64,000 nt of DNA from Microstegium vimineum. Lineage: Eukaryota; Streptophyta; Magnoliopsida; Poales; Poaceae. Numbering within the stretch: the first letter of the stretch is position 1; each line of letters begins with the position of its first letter. Positions 12,585 through 24,326 of the stretch are shown here, piece by piece. The DNA lies in contig CM039122.1 of NCBI GenBank assembly GCA_022036555.1, positions 50,675,072-50,739,071 on the forward strand. Reading direction: 5' to 3'. The position numbers and the translations under genes were made by a program. The notes beneath the pieces are model-generated. The model was not told the origin of the DNA, ran no database searches, and saw nothing but the letters and a program-made list of their open reading frames with translations.

Positions 12585-12827
12585 TTCCTCCAGCTCCCCT
12601 TGATCAACACGTCTGCCGAGCCTGTCATGGGCACTGAGCTTGCCCCCCAGTCGGTCATGTGCCGATCTGTTCTCTCTAAGTGGCCTGGCGTACTTGGGTG
12701 TTTGATCATCAAAACAAGGTCTCTTACCTGACCGATCGGCAGCGTAATACCCATTGCACTCTGGACAATTATCAGCAGTCGGCAGCTTGATGCCTTCTTC
12801 CCAGCAGTGAATGAAGAAGGGACACCT

Positions 12828-15350
12828 CTAATGGTCCTTATGTCGAAGCCATTCCTGATGCTCTTCTTCTTCTTGCCGATGTTGCTCTTCATGTGATTGC
12901 CGATGGTTTCGCCTTGGCTGCTTATGCGTGATTATAACACCAGGAGCCCTGTTGGCACTGCTACCTTCATCGGCAACTCTCTTGCCTTTTCTGTCATCGG
13001 CAAACCTTCTTTCGTCGTGCTCAGCTACCTGATGGTTGGGGTCTACCGATGCTCTCTTCCTTGCAGCTTCCAATGTCAACACTTTGGTTTTTTCACTGAT
13101 TTCCACCACATTGTTTGGAAATGGGTGTTGGTCTATCTTCATCGGTTTCTGGATTTTAGGATTTTCAAACTTAATGTGTCCAGATTCAATCTCTGGCTGC
13201 AACTGCTCCCTGAACACTTTGTAGTCATTGGTACTGTGCGAGGTTGCATTATGACACTTGTAGTACCTAATCTTCTTGAGCTCTTCGGCCGATGGAATTA
13301 CTTGGTTGGGCGCCAACTTAATTCGCCCTTCTTGAAGTAATAAGTCAAACATCCTATCGGCCTTGGTGATGTCAAAGGTGAACCTTTCGGTCTCTTTCTG
13401 GCCGAACGGACACGACACAAGCTTCTTATCCTTCACCCATTCAGCCGCATCGACGTTTAGCTCTTCATCTGACCCAGAGTCTTCTTCTTTCCCGATGAAG
13501 GTCACCTTCTTGTTCCAAGTCTTCCTGGGTTCAAAGGCTTTGATATCCTGATCGGTAATCCTTTGCACCAGATGACTTAGGCTTTCAAATTCTTGGGACG
13601 CATACTTGTCCTTGATGTGCGCCAGTAATCCTTGGAAGGCCAAATCAGCCAGTTGCCGATCATCAAGCACCAGACTATAGCACTTGTTCTTTACATCCCG
13701 TAGCCTTTGAACGAAGCTTTCTACCGATTCATCATTGCGTTGCCTCATTTTGACCAAATCGGTAACCTTCTTCTCATGTATGCCAGCGAAGAAGTATTTA
13801 TGAAATTGCCTCTCCAGATCGGCCCATGTGATTACAGAATTTGGAGGCAACGATATGAACCATGTGAATGCTGATCCAGACGATGACGAAGAGAACAATC
13901 TCACCCTTAACTCCTCCCTGCTGGCAGCTTCTCCGCACTGGATAATGAAGCGGTTGATATGCTCCATTGTTGATGTGTCATCTTGGCCGGAGAACTTGGT
14001 GAAATCGGGCACTTTGTACCGATTTGGAAGAGGAATCAAGTCATAAGCCGGAGGGTACGGAGTCCGATAAGAGTATGTATTCACCTTGGGTTTAATGCCG
14101 AACTATTCTTTCATAACTTCGGCGATCTTATCGGCCCAATACGCATCCTGCTCTTGCCGACTCATTGGCTGGTTGTTGACTAGTGGAGCCGGCTGATGCG
14201 CCTCTTGAGGATGATGCGGAGTAGTCACGGGCGCAGCACCAGTCATCTGAGCACTATGCATCGGTTGATGCACCGATGGATAGTTCTGCACACTTAGCAG
14301 ATTAGGTTGAATCATTGTATTCATCGGTTGTTGTGCCAATGGTCCGCTTTGAGTGCTCGTTGGGCCTCCATAATGATGCATTGACACACCAGACTGTTGA
14401 GCTGGCGGCTGGTTGGCCCATCCAGGATTATAAATCATCGGCATATGACTTACCGATGGCTGATAGCTGACTGGAGCATGTGGCTCTTGTATTCTGGAGC
14501 AATCAATCACCAGACTACCTTGGGGAACTAACATTCCAGTTTGAGGGTTTGCCACCATAGGTTGACTTCTAGCTACTATAATGTGTTGCATCGGCACAGA
14601 GCTTGCCGATGGTGGCATCAGAGGTATCTTAGGAATTACTTGAAGATTTTTTAATGGCACTTGCACAGTTGGAGAAGGCGTAGAGTAATGCATCATAGGG
14701 GCCACCGGCTGTGATTGTGTTGCCGATGCCGTAGGGCTCGTCCAGGCTGAGTTGTTTCCCTGCACCAGATTAGAACCAGGAGATAGATTTGAAGGCATAC
14801 CATATCCCCACCAGTTGACGGGAGCTGGTTGACTCTGGATTGCAGGGCCTAAATTTGCCGACGCCACTGGATCTATGTTGAGCTTGGTGACGCTGCCAGG
14901 GTTTGGTCTTGGCGATATAGCTACATCGGCAGACGGTTCCACAGGAGTGGAAGACGCCATTGGGGCTACCGATGGGCTTATAGATGCCGATCCAGGTTGA
15001 TGGTACGCTGGACCAACATATTGCGGTGCATGTCCTTCTTTGAATGATTGCGTAACAGCATTGTAGACAGTATTGGACAGCATGTTGGAATGGGTAATTA
15101 ATGCTTGACTTATAGCAGCATTAACCATCTCTTGTAGCTTACCAGGATTGGCGTCGTACGTGACCTGCCGTGGCAACGGCGGATCTTGCTTCTGAATTGC
15201 CTCACCGCTCCTGCTGAGGCTGAAGGATTTGAGATATAACTGCTTGTATTCCTCCATAGCCCGCTCCATGGCCAACTTCTGATCATCTTTCAGATCGGCC
15301 TCAGAGACTTCAATGACGTTCCTCTGGTTAACGTCGGCGTGATCACCCAT
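12828..15350 (-). pseudogene. TE-B gag
   Basis: The frame starts at ATG 15348-15350 (MGDHADVNQRNVIEV), about 50 bp inside the 5' LTR. A long Gln/Pro/Ser-rich N-terminal part is followed by the gag core: KVPDFTKFSGQDD, WADLERQFHKYFF and LVKMRQRNDESVESF. A single in-frame TAG (14103-14105) splits it. Where related elements, as I recall them, carry a Cys-based zinc-binding site, this copy reads RYYKCHNATSHSTNDYK, with Tyr at two expected Cys positions. The frame is lost near 12828 before the protease linker. Confidence 0.8.
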
Positions 15351-15377
15351 GATGGATGTGTAGATTTGTATAATCGT

Positions 15378-15400
15378 GTCCCACTGGGCGTGCCAAAAGA
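15378..15400 (-). other. TE-B primer binding site
   Basis: Directly inside the 5' LTR the minus strand reads TTTGGCACGCCCAGTGGGAC. Starting with TGG, as a tRNA CCA end requires, it is the PBS form I know from Retand/Tat elements. The priming tRNA was not identified. Confidence 0.65.
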
Positions 15401-15402
15401 GG

Positions 15403-16536
15403 TGTTGACACAAAAAGCGTCAGGATCTGCAAACACCTCGGGCTTATACCCGAAATTCAATATCCGAAGGCGTGCCAGTCGATTTGACCAGTTAATCGAC
15501 AAGGACGATAACTAGAACAAGATCCAATCCAGACAACGGCGATGCACCCGGATGCTGGGATTGAAGCTTGATCAGGATAACTAGAGCAGAGCTGAACGAG
15601 GCAACAGCGATGCGCCCGGATGCCAAGGCTCAGAGGTACTCCCACGCGGAACTTGCAAGGATTTGACGGAGATCGGGGTGATGCAGCTCGTCGAAGCTTG
15701 AAGAACTCGTTGATAAACTACAACTAATGCAGTAAAAGGTAAATTGCGATAAAAGTAGAATAAGAATAAAATTGGTTTGTTTGATATTGGATTGATTGTC
15801 ATATACGTAGCCCTCGGGCACATATCTATACTCCCGCATGGAGAGTTGTACAAAGACACGACTCGTATCCTTCCTAAAACAAACTCCTAACTTTAAGGAA
15901 ACTGACTCGTGCAGGAATCGGATCTAAAACAATAATATTATTTTCCTAAACAAACACACATATTTTAAAGGAAAACAAACGACTCATGCAAGAGTCGGAC
16001 CCAAACTGCTATAATAATACTGGTATAAAATCACCAGTTTCCTTATGTCTTCCCTTCGATGGAAACTTTCCATCGGCAGATCCCTTCAATCCGCGACTTC
16101 CCTTTTTGACCACCGGCAGCCTTCTGCGGACATCAAGCGCTAAGTCACCCTATATTCATCGGCACCCTATGCCTATCGGCATCGGCAATATTTCCCGATC
16201 GACCACTTGTACTGGTAACTGTCTTCACCAATCGGTCCCTATCAGCAATCGGCAACCACTCTTCATCGGCAATCGGCAATGTCTCCTCATCGGCAATCCG
16301 CAGCACTTCTTTATCGGCAATCGGCATCAACGACTTTATAGCTTAAGCTATTCGACTTCACCAATTAACCTTTGTCGGCAAGGACCATCCAGCCTCCATC
16401 AGCAGCACACTTAGTCTTCCCGTAGCATACTCCCATCGGCAATACTGGCTCATGATTTCCCGATGTCGATGGAGAACGGCTGCTGACCAGCACAAGTCTT
16501 AACTCATTTGACATGTGCCGAAAAATGGTGTCAACA
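15403..16536 (-). repeat. TE-B 5' LTR (1134 bp)
   Basis: It matches 3480-4612 with about 21 differences and one indel. On the minus strand TATAAAG at about 16333-16339 could be its promoter. It ends at 16536, followed by the target duplication GAGTG. Confidence 0.95.
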
Positions 16537-19339
16537 GAGTGGCTCCCGAGGTGCTGCTCAGAAGCCCCCAAGCGGCTCAAGGTCTACTGGTCGGGCCCCC
16601 ATGATCCCGCTGGGGTAAGCCCCTTTTCCTTTGGTTTCAGATTTTCCCTGTCTCGGTTATACTCTGCGTTTACCGTTGCGAGTGTGTCCTTTTTTCAGGG
16701 TGAAGCGCTCGTTGGAGGCCGCGTCCCCTACCCCGGCCAAGAAGCTAAGGGTGGAGGCCGCGTCCAGGATGGCGGCTGGGGCCGGCTCTGCTGGCCCGTC
16801 CCCCTCAGTCCCCACTTGCAGCGTGGAGTGGGTGACCAAGGCGCGGGAGGCGATGGGTCGAGGGCATGCGCAGGTGGCCGCGGAGCGGGCTCGAGCGGCG
16901 GAGGAGGCGGGTCGATCCGTCGCGTCGACCGGGTCCGTCGAGCAGGCGAGCGAAGCCGTGCTCACCGCGCCATCGGAGGAGGCCGCGCCTGCGACCTCGG
17001 AGGGAACGGGGCCGGCACCCGCGGTGGCTGTGGGGGAGGAGGTCAAGCCGGAGGGATCGATGGGTGCGGGATCGGCGCCAGAGGCGGCCGTGGTGGTGGG
17101 GTCGAGCCCCAACCCTTCGCTGAGGTGGAGGTGGTGGACCTGACCACCACCGGTGAGGAGGAGACGCCGGCGCAACCGATGCCGTCGCGGTGGCCCGAGT
17201 CCCTCGTGGCACTAGAGGCGCGCTAGAGGTTCGAGCGCGAGGAGAAGGCGCGGTAGGAGGGAGGCATACAGCCGAGCCATCCTCTCCCTCAGTCGGCGTT
17301 GTCTGAGGGGGAAGATTGTGTCGCGGCCCTATCCTTCACGGCTCCAGCTGCCCCTTCGTCAGGCGCGGGAGAGGCGGCAATGACGGCGGAGGCCACGGAC
17401 GAGGAGGTGGCTGAGATGGTGGCGGAGCTGGTGGACCCAGCGGAGATGGCCATGGCGACAGCTTCCCGGTCGGAACCAGAAGGGATAGTCGTTGTGGCGC
17501 AAGGGAGCGGCACGCTGGACGTAGCCATGTCCGAGGCGTTAGCTCGGCCTCAGCTCGAAGTCGGGCAGTCGTCATCTCTAGGTGCTCTGCCTCGTTACCT
17601 AGTTGATGTGGAGGGAGGGGACCGCGGTGAACCTGCCATCCTGGGTATTAACGTGTGTTTTCTTCACCGCGCAGGGTTATTCTCATGGCGGGGACCTCCT
17701 CCGCCTAGAGGCGATGATCCGGAGGGGTCGACGGCGACGCCACAAGACGACCTCGAGGCCCGGAGTGCCCAGCTCGAGGGGGCGAGCCCCTTCCCCACTC
17801 TGACGGAGCAGGTGATGGTCCACGGGGGTGACCTCGAGATGGGCCAGGGCATTATGCGGGCGGTCAGGGATAGGATCGACCGCCACAGCAAGTTCTGGGG
17901 GCAGGAGCCCCTCGAGCTGGCCGAACCCCAAGACCCAGGGCGCACCTTCCTCAAGCTCGACGATCAAGCCGAGCTCGGGGAGTGGGAGCACCTGGAGGAG
18001 TTCCGGGCATGGTTGGCCCATGTGGTGCGCCTGTCGGCGGAGGTCGCTTCCGTGGATTTGTGCCAGGGGATAGACGTAAGCCTCGTTCTTTTCTCTCTGA
18101 TCTTGCCTTGGTTATCTTGTTGTCCTCTTTTTTTTATGACCTTCCTTTTTATCCCTGTCAGATGTTGAGGGCGAGATCATATGACAAGTCTCAATTCATC
18201 CTCCGGTCGCAAGAGCAGTGGAAGAAGCTCCCCACCCTCCGCGCGTTGCTGGAGATGGCGGAGGCGGAGGCCGCCCAGGCGAGGACTGAGGTGGCCACCG
18301 CGCGTGGGGAGGTCGAGGCCACAAAGGGGGAGGCCTCTCAAGTGCGGTCGAGGGCTGACACCGCCCTCAAGGAGGTCGTCGAGGCTGGGCAAGAACGGGA
18401 CTCCGCCCGGGAGGCCCAGCGTACGGTTGAGGAGGAGGCCGCTGCGTTGAGGGAGGAGTTGGTCCAGGCGACGGGCCGTGCCCGGCAGCTCAAGGGCGAC
18501 TTGGCGGAGGCGGCCACCAACTGCGCCTCCCTCGAGGAGCAGGTCCGGGGGCTTCAGTCGGACGTCGACGCTGTCTCCCGAGACCGCGACACGCTGAACG
18601 TCACGGAGCAGAATGCGCGGGCTTGGATTGCCACCCTAGAGGAGGACGTGGCTACCGAGGCAAGGGCTCTCAAGGGCACAGGTAAGCTTATCGAGGACCT
18701 CCGGGCTGAGAGGAGCGACCAAGCCACATCCCTCGCCGACGCCAGCCGCCGACTTCAAGAGGTCAAGCAGGCCTACGTCACCCTGGAAACGCACGCCCGG
18801 GTGAGTTTTTTAGAATCATTACTGAGCTTGCTTGGTCTCGACCCTTCCCCTGTTTTTGGTTTTGACGAAGTCTCTTATTTGTTTCGACAACCCTCGAGGA
18901 AGACAAGGCCCAAGCCCATGAGGATCTGACTAGTCTACAGAGCGTCCACTGGGCGGACGCGGCCCTGAACGAGAGGCTCGAGGGCGCCATCTCCACCTTC
19001 TGTGATGACATGGGGGTCGAGCCGGAGCCATCGGTTGCGGGCGACGCGCGAGGAGACTCCCTCTTGCGCCGTTTCTACTCCATGACCCGTGGGGTGACGG
19101 AGCAGGTCCGTGATGCTCTTCACGTAGGCGTGAAGCGGGCGCTCGCGGTCATCCGCTCGGGCTACTCCTACGACCTCAGCATCGTCGCTCATGGCTTTGT
19201 CGTCGACCCAGAGCTGAATGACGAAGCTAACATGGCGAGGTGCCATGAGCTGATTGATGCCGCAGAGGTGCCTGGTGGTGAGTTGGCGAAGCTCTTCGAG
19301 CCTGAGGTGCTTCCCCCGATGGATGGAGACGCCCTGTGA
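16537..19339 (+). pseudogene. TE-A antisense gene, C-terminal part with long coiled coil
   Basis: This continues the gene broken at 3480. After an Ala/Glu/Val-rich low-complexity part (16700-17500) comes a conserved block (about 17820-18070) with WGQEPLELAEPQDPG and LAHVVRLSAEVASVDL. A coiled coil of about 200 residues follows (about 18180-18800: LRALLEMAEAEAAQARTEV, LEEQVRGLQSDVDAVSRD), and a final globular stretch (19010-19339) ends PEVLPPMDGDAL. Introns are likely near 16615-16700, 18076-18163 and 18800-18890, since pyrimidine tracts with AG ends recur there. The frame changes several times, part splicing and part decay. The same layout (domain, low-complexity linker, coiled coil) appears in the unrelated antisense gene of TE-B. 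Function is unknown. Confidence 0.65.
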
Positions 19340-19535
19340 GACAGATTTGGACAAGAAGGTCCATGTAATAGGTTAGTTTTTGTAACACTTCGATGTCGAG
19401 CCCCTAGGGGCTTTAGAACCTTTAATGCGTTTTATTTGAGATGCATCTGGGTGCTTTTATTTCTCGAGCTATCTCTGTTTCTCTTTGCCTGAGTTTGTGC
19501 TTTTAGACTAAGCGTTCGACGCGCGCTTGTATCCC
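19340..19535 (+). other. 3' flank of TE-A antisense gene
   Basis: After the stop at 19339 lies an AT-richer stretch (TTTTTGTAACACTTC, GCGTTTTATTTGAG) that looks like a 3' UTR. It ends with TSD ATCCC (19531-19535) at the edge of TE-C. Confidence 0.4.
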
Positions 19536-22498
19536 TATCACACCCAATTTTAAGGATAAAATTGAATATGAATAACTCATGTGTGCCCAGAGATCAATCA
19601 CACACATAAGCTGACAAATCTTTAAATAGTACCATCACTGAGTGCTTATTACATAACGAATAATATTCTTAAACAAAACAACAGAAAATAAAGATAACTC
19701 TCGCGACGAAGCTCCACTTCACAGGGAACGCCGACTGGTTGACCACTAGCCTAGTACTCCTCACGGTAGTCTTCATAGCCATCTGAAGGGGTTGAGAAAG
19801 CAAGAGTGAGCACTTAAAGTACTCAGCAAGAGTAACATAGGGTTATGAAGCTCAAAAAGGCTGACACTGTCTGAACTACGGTAGCTTTTATCTTGGTCAA
19901 GTTTTACCAACACTTAGCTTTAATTATGCAAACCCAGTTGCTAACCACATGATAAGATTAATAAACATCATTAACCATTAAACATTAAACAACATGATCA
20001 TCTACACTGTGAGTTTTCCAGGTCGCTCGTGACCGTGAGCACGGCTATCATGATAGATTTACACTCTGCAGAGGTTATACACTTTACCCACAAGCCATGT
20101 TACCCATATGCCCGGGTTTATAACTCCCATAACACTTCCAAGGTGAGTGGGCAGGGAACACTATGAAGCCTTTCAAAAGTCTTCCCAACATGTTGTCAGA
20201 CCCTACGGACCCAAGGGCAAGGGGTATGTAAAGCCCTTACTCGATGGTACCTTTCGAAGCGGTAACCACCCTAGGACATGCCCTACAACCAGCTCGGCAA
20301 TCGTACCTTTCACGAACTGCCAACATGCTAGTACGAATCTTCATACTTGATTAAAGCCAGAGCCATTATAGCACTCGTGGTTGCATTTAAGTCCCAGCTT
20401 TTGCCCTACAGTGGGGTCCTATTCCATGTTGCTATAAAAGCCAATTTTATCTCATAGTTGCATATATCATTAGTCAAGATTCGATTCAATATTCATCATG
20501 TAGAGCATAGAAAGGCTACCCATATGCATAGAACCCATGGTGACAAGGTAAAAGGATAACAAAGCTATGGCATAGATCTAATAGGAATCAAATTAGACAC
20601 ATGCAATCATGACTAGATGAATTAGGGTGAAATAGGTAGCAAGGATGATCCCATGTTAAACTTGCCTTGATCACAAAGCTCCTGGTGATCCTGATCTGCT
20701 GCAAAGAACTCTTGCTCACCGAAGATCTCACCGGCTGTACTCGATCAACATCACCACGCAATCATCCGAACAATCATACACGAAGCAATAAAGACATGAT
20801 CAGAACATTACACCATAAATAATAAAGAGACTTTGAAAAGGTTATAAAACAGATCTATACTGTACTACGATCACAAAGACGCGAGAATCACGCTAATCGG
20901 ATCTAAAACGAAGAAGTTATAGATTAAACAAGATTTTGAAAAGGGCAAGATTAAAGCATTAACAAATTAATTTACTTTGATTTTCAAAAGTAATTAACAT
21001 AGATAAAATCTATACTACTGGATAGAGCATAAAATTACGGATCTAATGCAACTTGAACGGATCGATTGTGATTTAAAACGAACAAAATATAGGTATTTGA
21101 AAATCAGTGGCAAAACTGAAATTAGGGTTTTTCTTTTATTTTCGAATTAAACAGATCTGAAAAAGGGAATACGTTTTCCTGAGGGGAAAGCGTGAAGGTC
21201 AAAGGCGCTTTGTGGACTGCGGGTTGAGGGTCAGAAAACCCGAGGGCTCTTTAGCAAGATTGCCACGCGAAGGGGTACGGGGCATCTGGTTCGTTGGATC
21301 AGAGATGGATGGATCAGATTAGATCTGGGGAGGGAGAGGGCGGTTCCCCACCGGATCAGAGCGGTGCGTGGCGGCGGACATGGCCGGGCAGAGCCCATGC
21401 TCGCTGGCGCAAGGGAAGAAGGGGTTCGGATGCTCGGTTTTCAAATCCGAGCATACCGGGAGATAGAGGGAAGCACGACGAACTCGCCTAGGGCAATGGC
21501 GAGGCTCGGGGACGGACGGGAAGCACCGACGGCGGTGAACCGCGGCGGTGGATGCTCTACGCACGGCGGCGCAAGGTGTTCAGAGGTTTGGGTGCTCAAT
21601 CCGGCCGGGAAAAGGCTCGGAGAGCAAAAGGAGGGCACGGCGAACCCACCCAGGGCCACTGCGGGCCTCGATCGAGGGCGGAGGATAGCCATCGACGGAG
21701 GACAGCGGCGGCAGCTCTCGGCGGAACGGCGGCGAGGCCAACCAGAGCGCTACAGAGAGGGAAAAGGGAGCGGGGAGCTGTTCGGCACTTATGCGAAGAT
21801 GATGCGCGGCTCGAAGGCGGGCTTGCAGCGTCCAGAGGCGCGGAACGGCGGCGGCGCTCTGCTCAGACGACGGCGGAACGCGGCTGCGGCTTGCGAGACA
21901 ATGGGTGAGGCGGCGAGGGGTCGGGGCTATTTATTGGAGCAGAGGGGAGAGTCCGACGTGGTTACGCGCGCGGAGGCGGTTGCGCAGCGGCCGCGGACGC
22001 GACGCGGTGCGGCAAGCGGCCGTGCCAGCTCAGACTCCAGGAAGAAGAGAGGGAGGAGGCTGACGGGCGGGCCCAGGCCGTCAGTGGCTCAAGGGAGGAA
22101 GGGGGTGGCGCGCTGCGGGCTACGGAGCTGGGCCGCAGGGAGGAGTCGGCCCACTCGGGAGGAAGAGAGAAGGGGGAGGGAAGCATGCCAGGCCGGGTGG
22201 CTCTGGGCCGAAAGAGAGATCAGAGAGAGAAAGAGTTTTTCCTTTTCTTTTTATTTTGCTTTTCCAAACATTTTCCAAATGATTTTCTAAATAGATTTCC
22301 AAAACATTTTCTAGGGTTTTGCAAAGTCACTCAACACAATAAAATGCAGAGGCATGCAATGCTCAAACATGTTAACCCTAACATGAGATTTATTTTAGTT
22401 TTATCTATTTAATTCTATGCTTCACAAAAATACTTGAATTAAATCAAATTAAATTTAAATTCAAACTAATTTGCTAATTCAAATTTTAGGGTGTTACA
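19536..22498 (-). mobile_element. TE-C: solo LTR, Tekay/Del-like, with ATCCC target duplication
   Basis: This 2963-bp segment reads TATCACACCC at its left end and GGGTGTTACA at its right. On the minus strand it therefore runs TGTAACACCC..GGGTGTGATA, an LTR outline common in Tekay/Del elements. ATCCC flanks it on both sides (19531-19535, 22499-22503). There is no gag-pol inside and no second LTR, so a solo LTR left by recombination is the simplest reading. The left 1.6 kb is AT-rich; 21200-22200 is very GC-rich and probably holds the LTR promoter and leader. A 308-codon open frame there is compositionally driven. Confidence 0.75.
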
Positions 22499-22741
22499 AT
22501 CCCTCGAGGGGGAGAGAGTGAGGTGTAGGAGAGCCCCCGGCTCGACGACCCTCGACCCTTAGGGAGTTCGAGGCGTTCTTAGCTTAGTTACGGAGCGTAC
22601 TCGGGGCGAAGATGGAAAGGGAAGCGTCGAGTTTTGAAAAAACGTTCGGGTTTTTAAGGGACTTAGGGATGGGGGTCCCCCCCCTGTCAGCCCCCGAGGG
22701 AGGCTTGACTTTGCAGGAGCGAAGTCAAGGCTACCTCAGAG

Positions 22742-24110
22742 TTATGAACGAACGTGAAATGTATTTCGAGAACACTTTATTCGTTCATGATGCGATAGAT
22801 GTACATAATGCAGAAAATGTACAAGGCCTCGAGGCCCTAGGGGTAAAATATACGTAGCTGTTCGATGTTCCATGAGTTGGTGAAGATTTCGCCTTGGCTT
22901 TAACACTTCTGCCACGATGAAGGGTCCTTCCCATGGTGGCATCAGTTTGTGACGCCCTTGTTGCTTTGTCGGTGGCGTAGTACGAGGTCGCCGACGACGA
23001 GGTCCCTTTTGCGTACGTGCTTGTCGTGGTAGCATCAGAGCGTCTGTTGGTACCTTGCTGACTTGAAGAGGGCCATGTCCCGGGCTTCCTCGAGTTGGCC
23101 GAGGGAGTCTTCTCGGGTTGCTGCGTTGGCTTGTTCATTGTAGGCCTTTAATCGAGGGGACCCGTACTCGAGATCAGTGGGGAGGACGACCTCGAACCCA
23201 TAGACCAAGAAAAACGGGGAGAACCATGTAGCTCGGCTTGGCGTTGTTCTGAGACTCCATAGGACAGAGGACAACTCGTCGAGCCATCTTTTGTCGTGCT
23301 TGTTTAGTCGGTCGAAGATCCTTGGCTTGAGTCCCTGCAAAACCATGCCATTGGCGCGCTCGACCTGGCCGTTAGTTCGAGGGTGGGCAACTGTAGACCA
23401 GTTCACCCTGATGTTGTGGTGATCACAGAAGTTCAAGAACTTTTGGCCGGTGAACTGCGTGCCGTTGTCGGTGATAATGACGTTGGGGACCCCGAAGCGG
23501 TGGATGATGTCTGTGAAGAACAACACGACTTGTTGGGATTGAATATTGGTGATGGGTCAAGCCTCGATCCATTTCGAGAATTTGTCTATGGCCACGAGGA
23601 GGTGGGTTTGGCCACCCTTTGCTTTCTTTAAGGGGCCGACCATGTCGAGTCCCCATACAGCAAACGACCAAGTTATGGGTATCATCTGCAGAGCTTGGGC
23701 CGGGAGGTGTGTTTGTCTAGCGTAAAACTAACATCCCTTGCAAGATCGGACGAGTTTGGAGGCATCGGCGATAGTTGTCGGCCAATAGAAGCCTTGTCGA
23801 AAGGCGTTCCCTACTAGAGTCCTCGGTGCAGCGTGGTGGCCACAAGCCCCCGAGTGCATGTCCTTTAGCAGTGCCCTCCCCTCCTCGATGGTGAGGCATC
23901 GTTGGAGTATACCAGTAGGGCTGCGTCGATATAGCTCGCGGCCATCCCCGTAGAAGACGTAGGTTTTGGCGCGTCAGGCTATGCGTTGGGCTTCGGTGCG
24001 GTCCTCTGGGAGCTTGCCTCGTATCAGATATTCGAGGTAGGGCGCGCGCCAGTCCGTTGAGGAGGTTGGGGTTGCGATCGTTCCGTCGATCTCCATGACT
24101 TCATCCCCAT
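22742..24110 (-). pseudogene. TE-A integrase
   Basis: Right to left there is an HHCC region (GACGHHAAP, then CKGC), TWSFAVWGLDMVGPL, FGVPNVIITDNGTQF with the second catalytic Asp, TNGQVERANGMVLQGLKPRI with the Glu, and a PPWEGPFIVAEV segment near the end. It is spread over at least three frames with several in-frame stops (for example at about 23728 and 23558), some at places where C-to-T change of CAG or CGA would explain them. The gene is not functional. Confidence 0.8.
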
Positions 24111-24326
24111 TCAAGGGGGGATTCGTCGAGGGGAGGGGTCGATTTCTTGTTTGAGGGCGCGAGCCCCCGAGCTTAGATCGACGGATGGCTCGTGAAGATC
24201 CCTAGAAAAGACGTCAGGAGGAACCATACCTCGAGTGGATGCGATTTTGGCTAGCTCATCAGCGGTTTCGTTGTATCGGCGGGCGATGTGGTTGAGCTCG
24301 AGGCCGGGGAATTTGTCTTCGAGCTT

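Larger units (their letters stand above)
3480..16536 (-). mobile_element. TE-B: complete Ty3/gypsy element, Tat clade, with antisense plant-mobile-domain gene
   Basis: Two LTRs (3480-4612 and 15403-16536), both running TGTTGACAC..GTGTCAACA, enclose a full internal region and are flanked by the 5-bp duplication GAGTG (3475-3479, 16537-16541). gag, protease, RT, two RNase H domains and integrase read right to left. An antisense gene fills 5025-8318. LTRs differ at roughly 21 of 1133 positions by eye, making it younger than its host TE-A. Coding is damaged: TAG in gag, a one-base frameshift between RNase H and integrase, and TAG in integrase. The heptamer TGCCGAT/ATCGGCA recurs through the whole element. 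Confidence 0.95.

Noticed and set aside
16513..17226. 237-codon plus-strand frame crossing the TE-B boundary
   Set aside because: It starts in the TE-B LTR and runs into TE-A, and the Gly/Arg-rich product is in the wrong frame for the antisense gene.
21364..22290. 308-codon Arg/Gly-rich frame in the TE-C solo LTR
   Set aside because: Low-complexity composition, no family likeness, overlapping frames on both strands; it follows from GC-rich LTR sequence.
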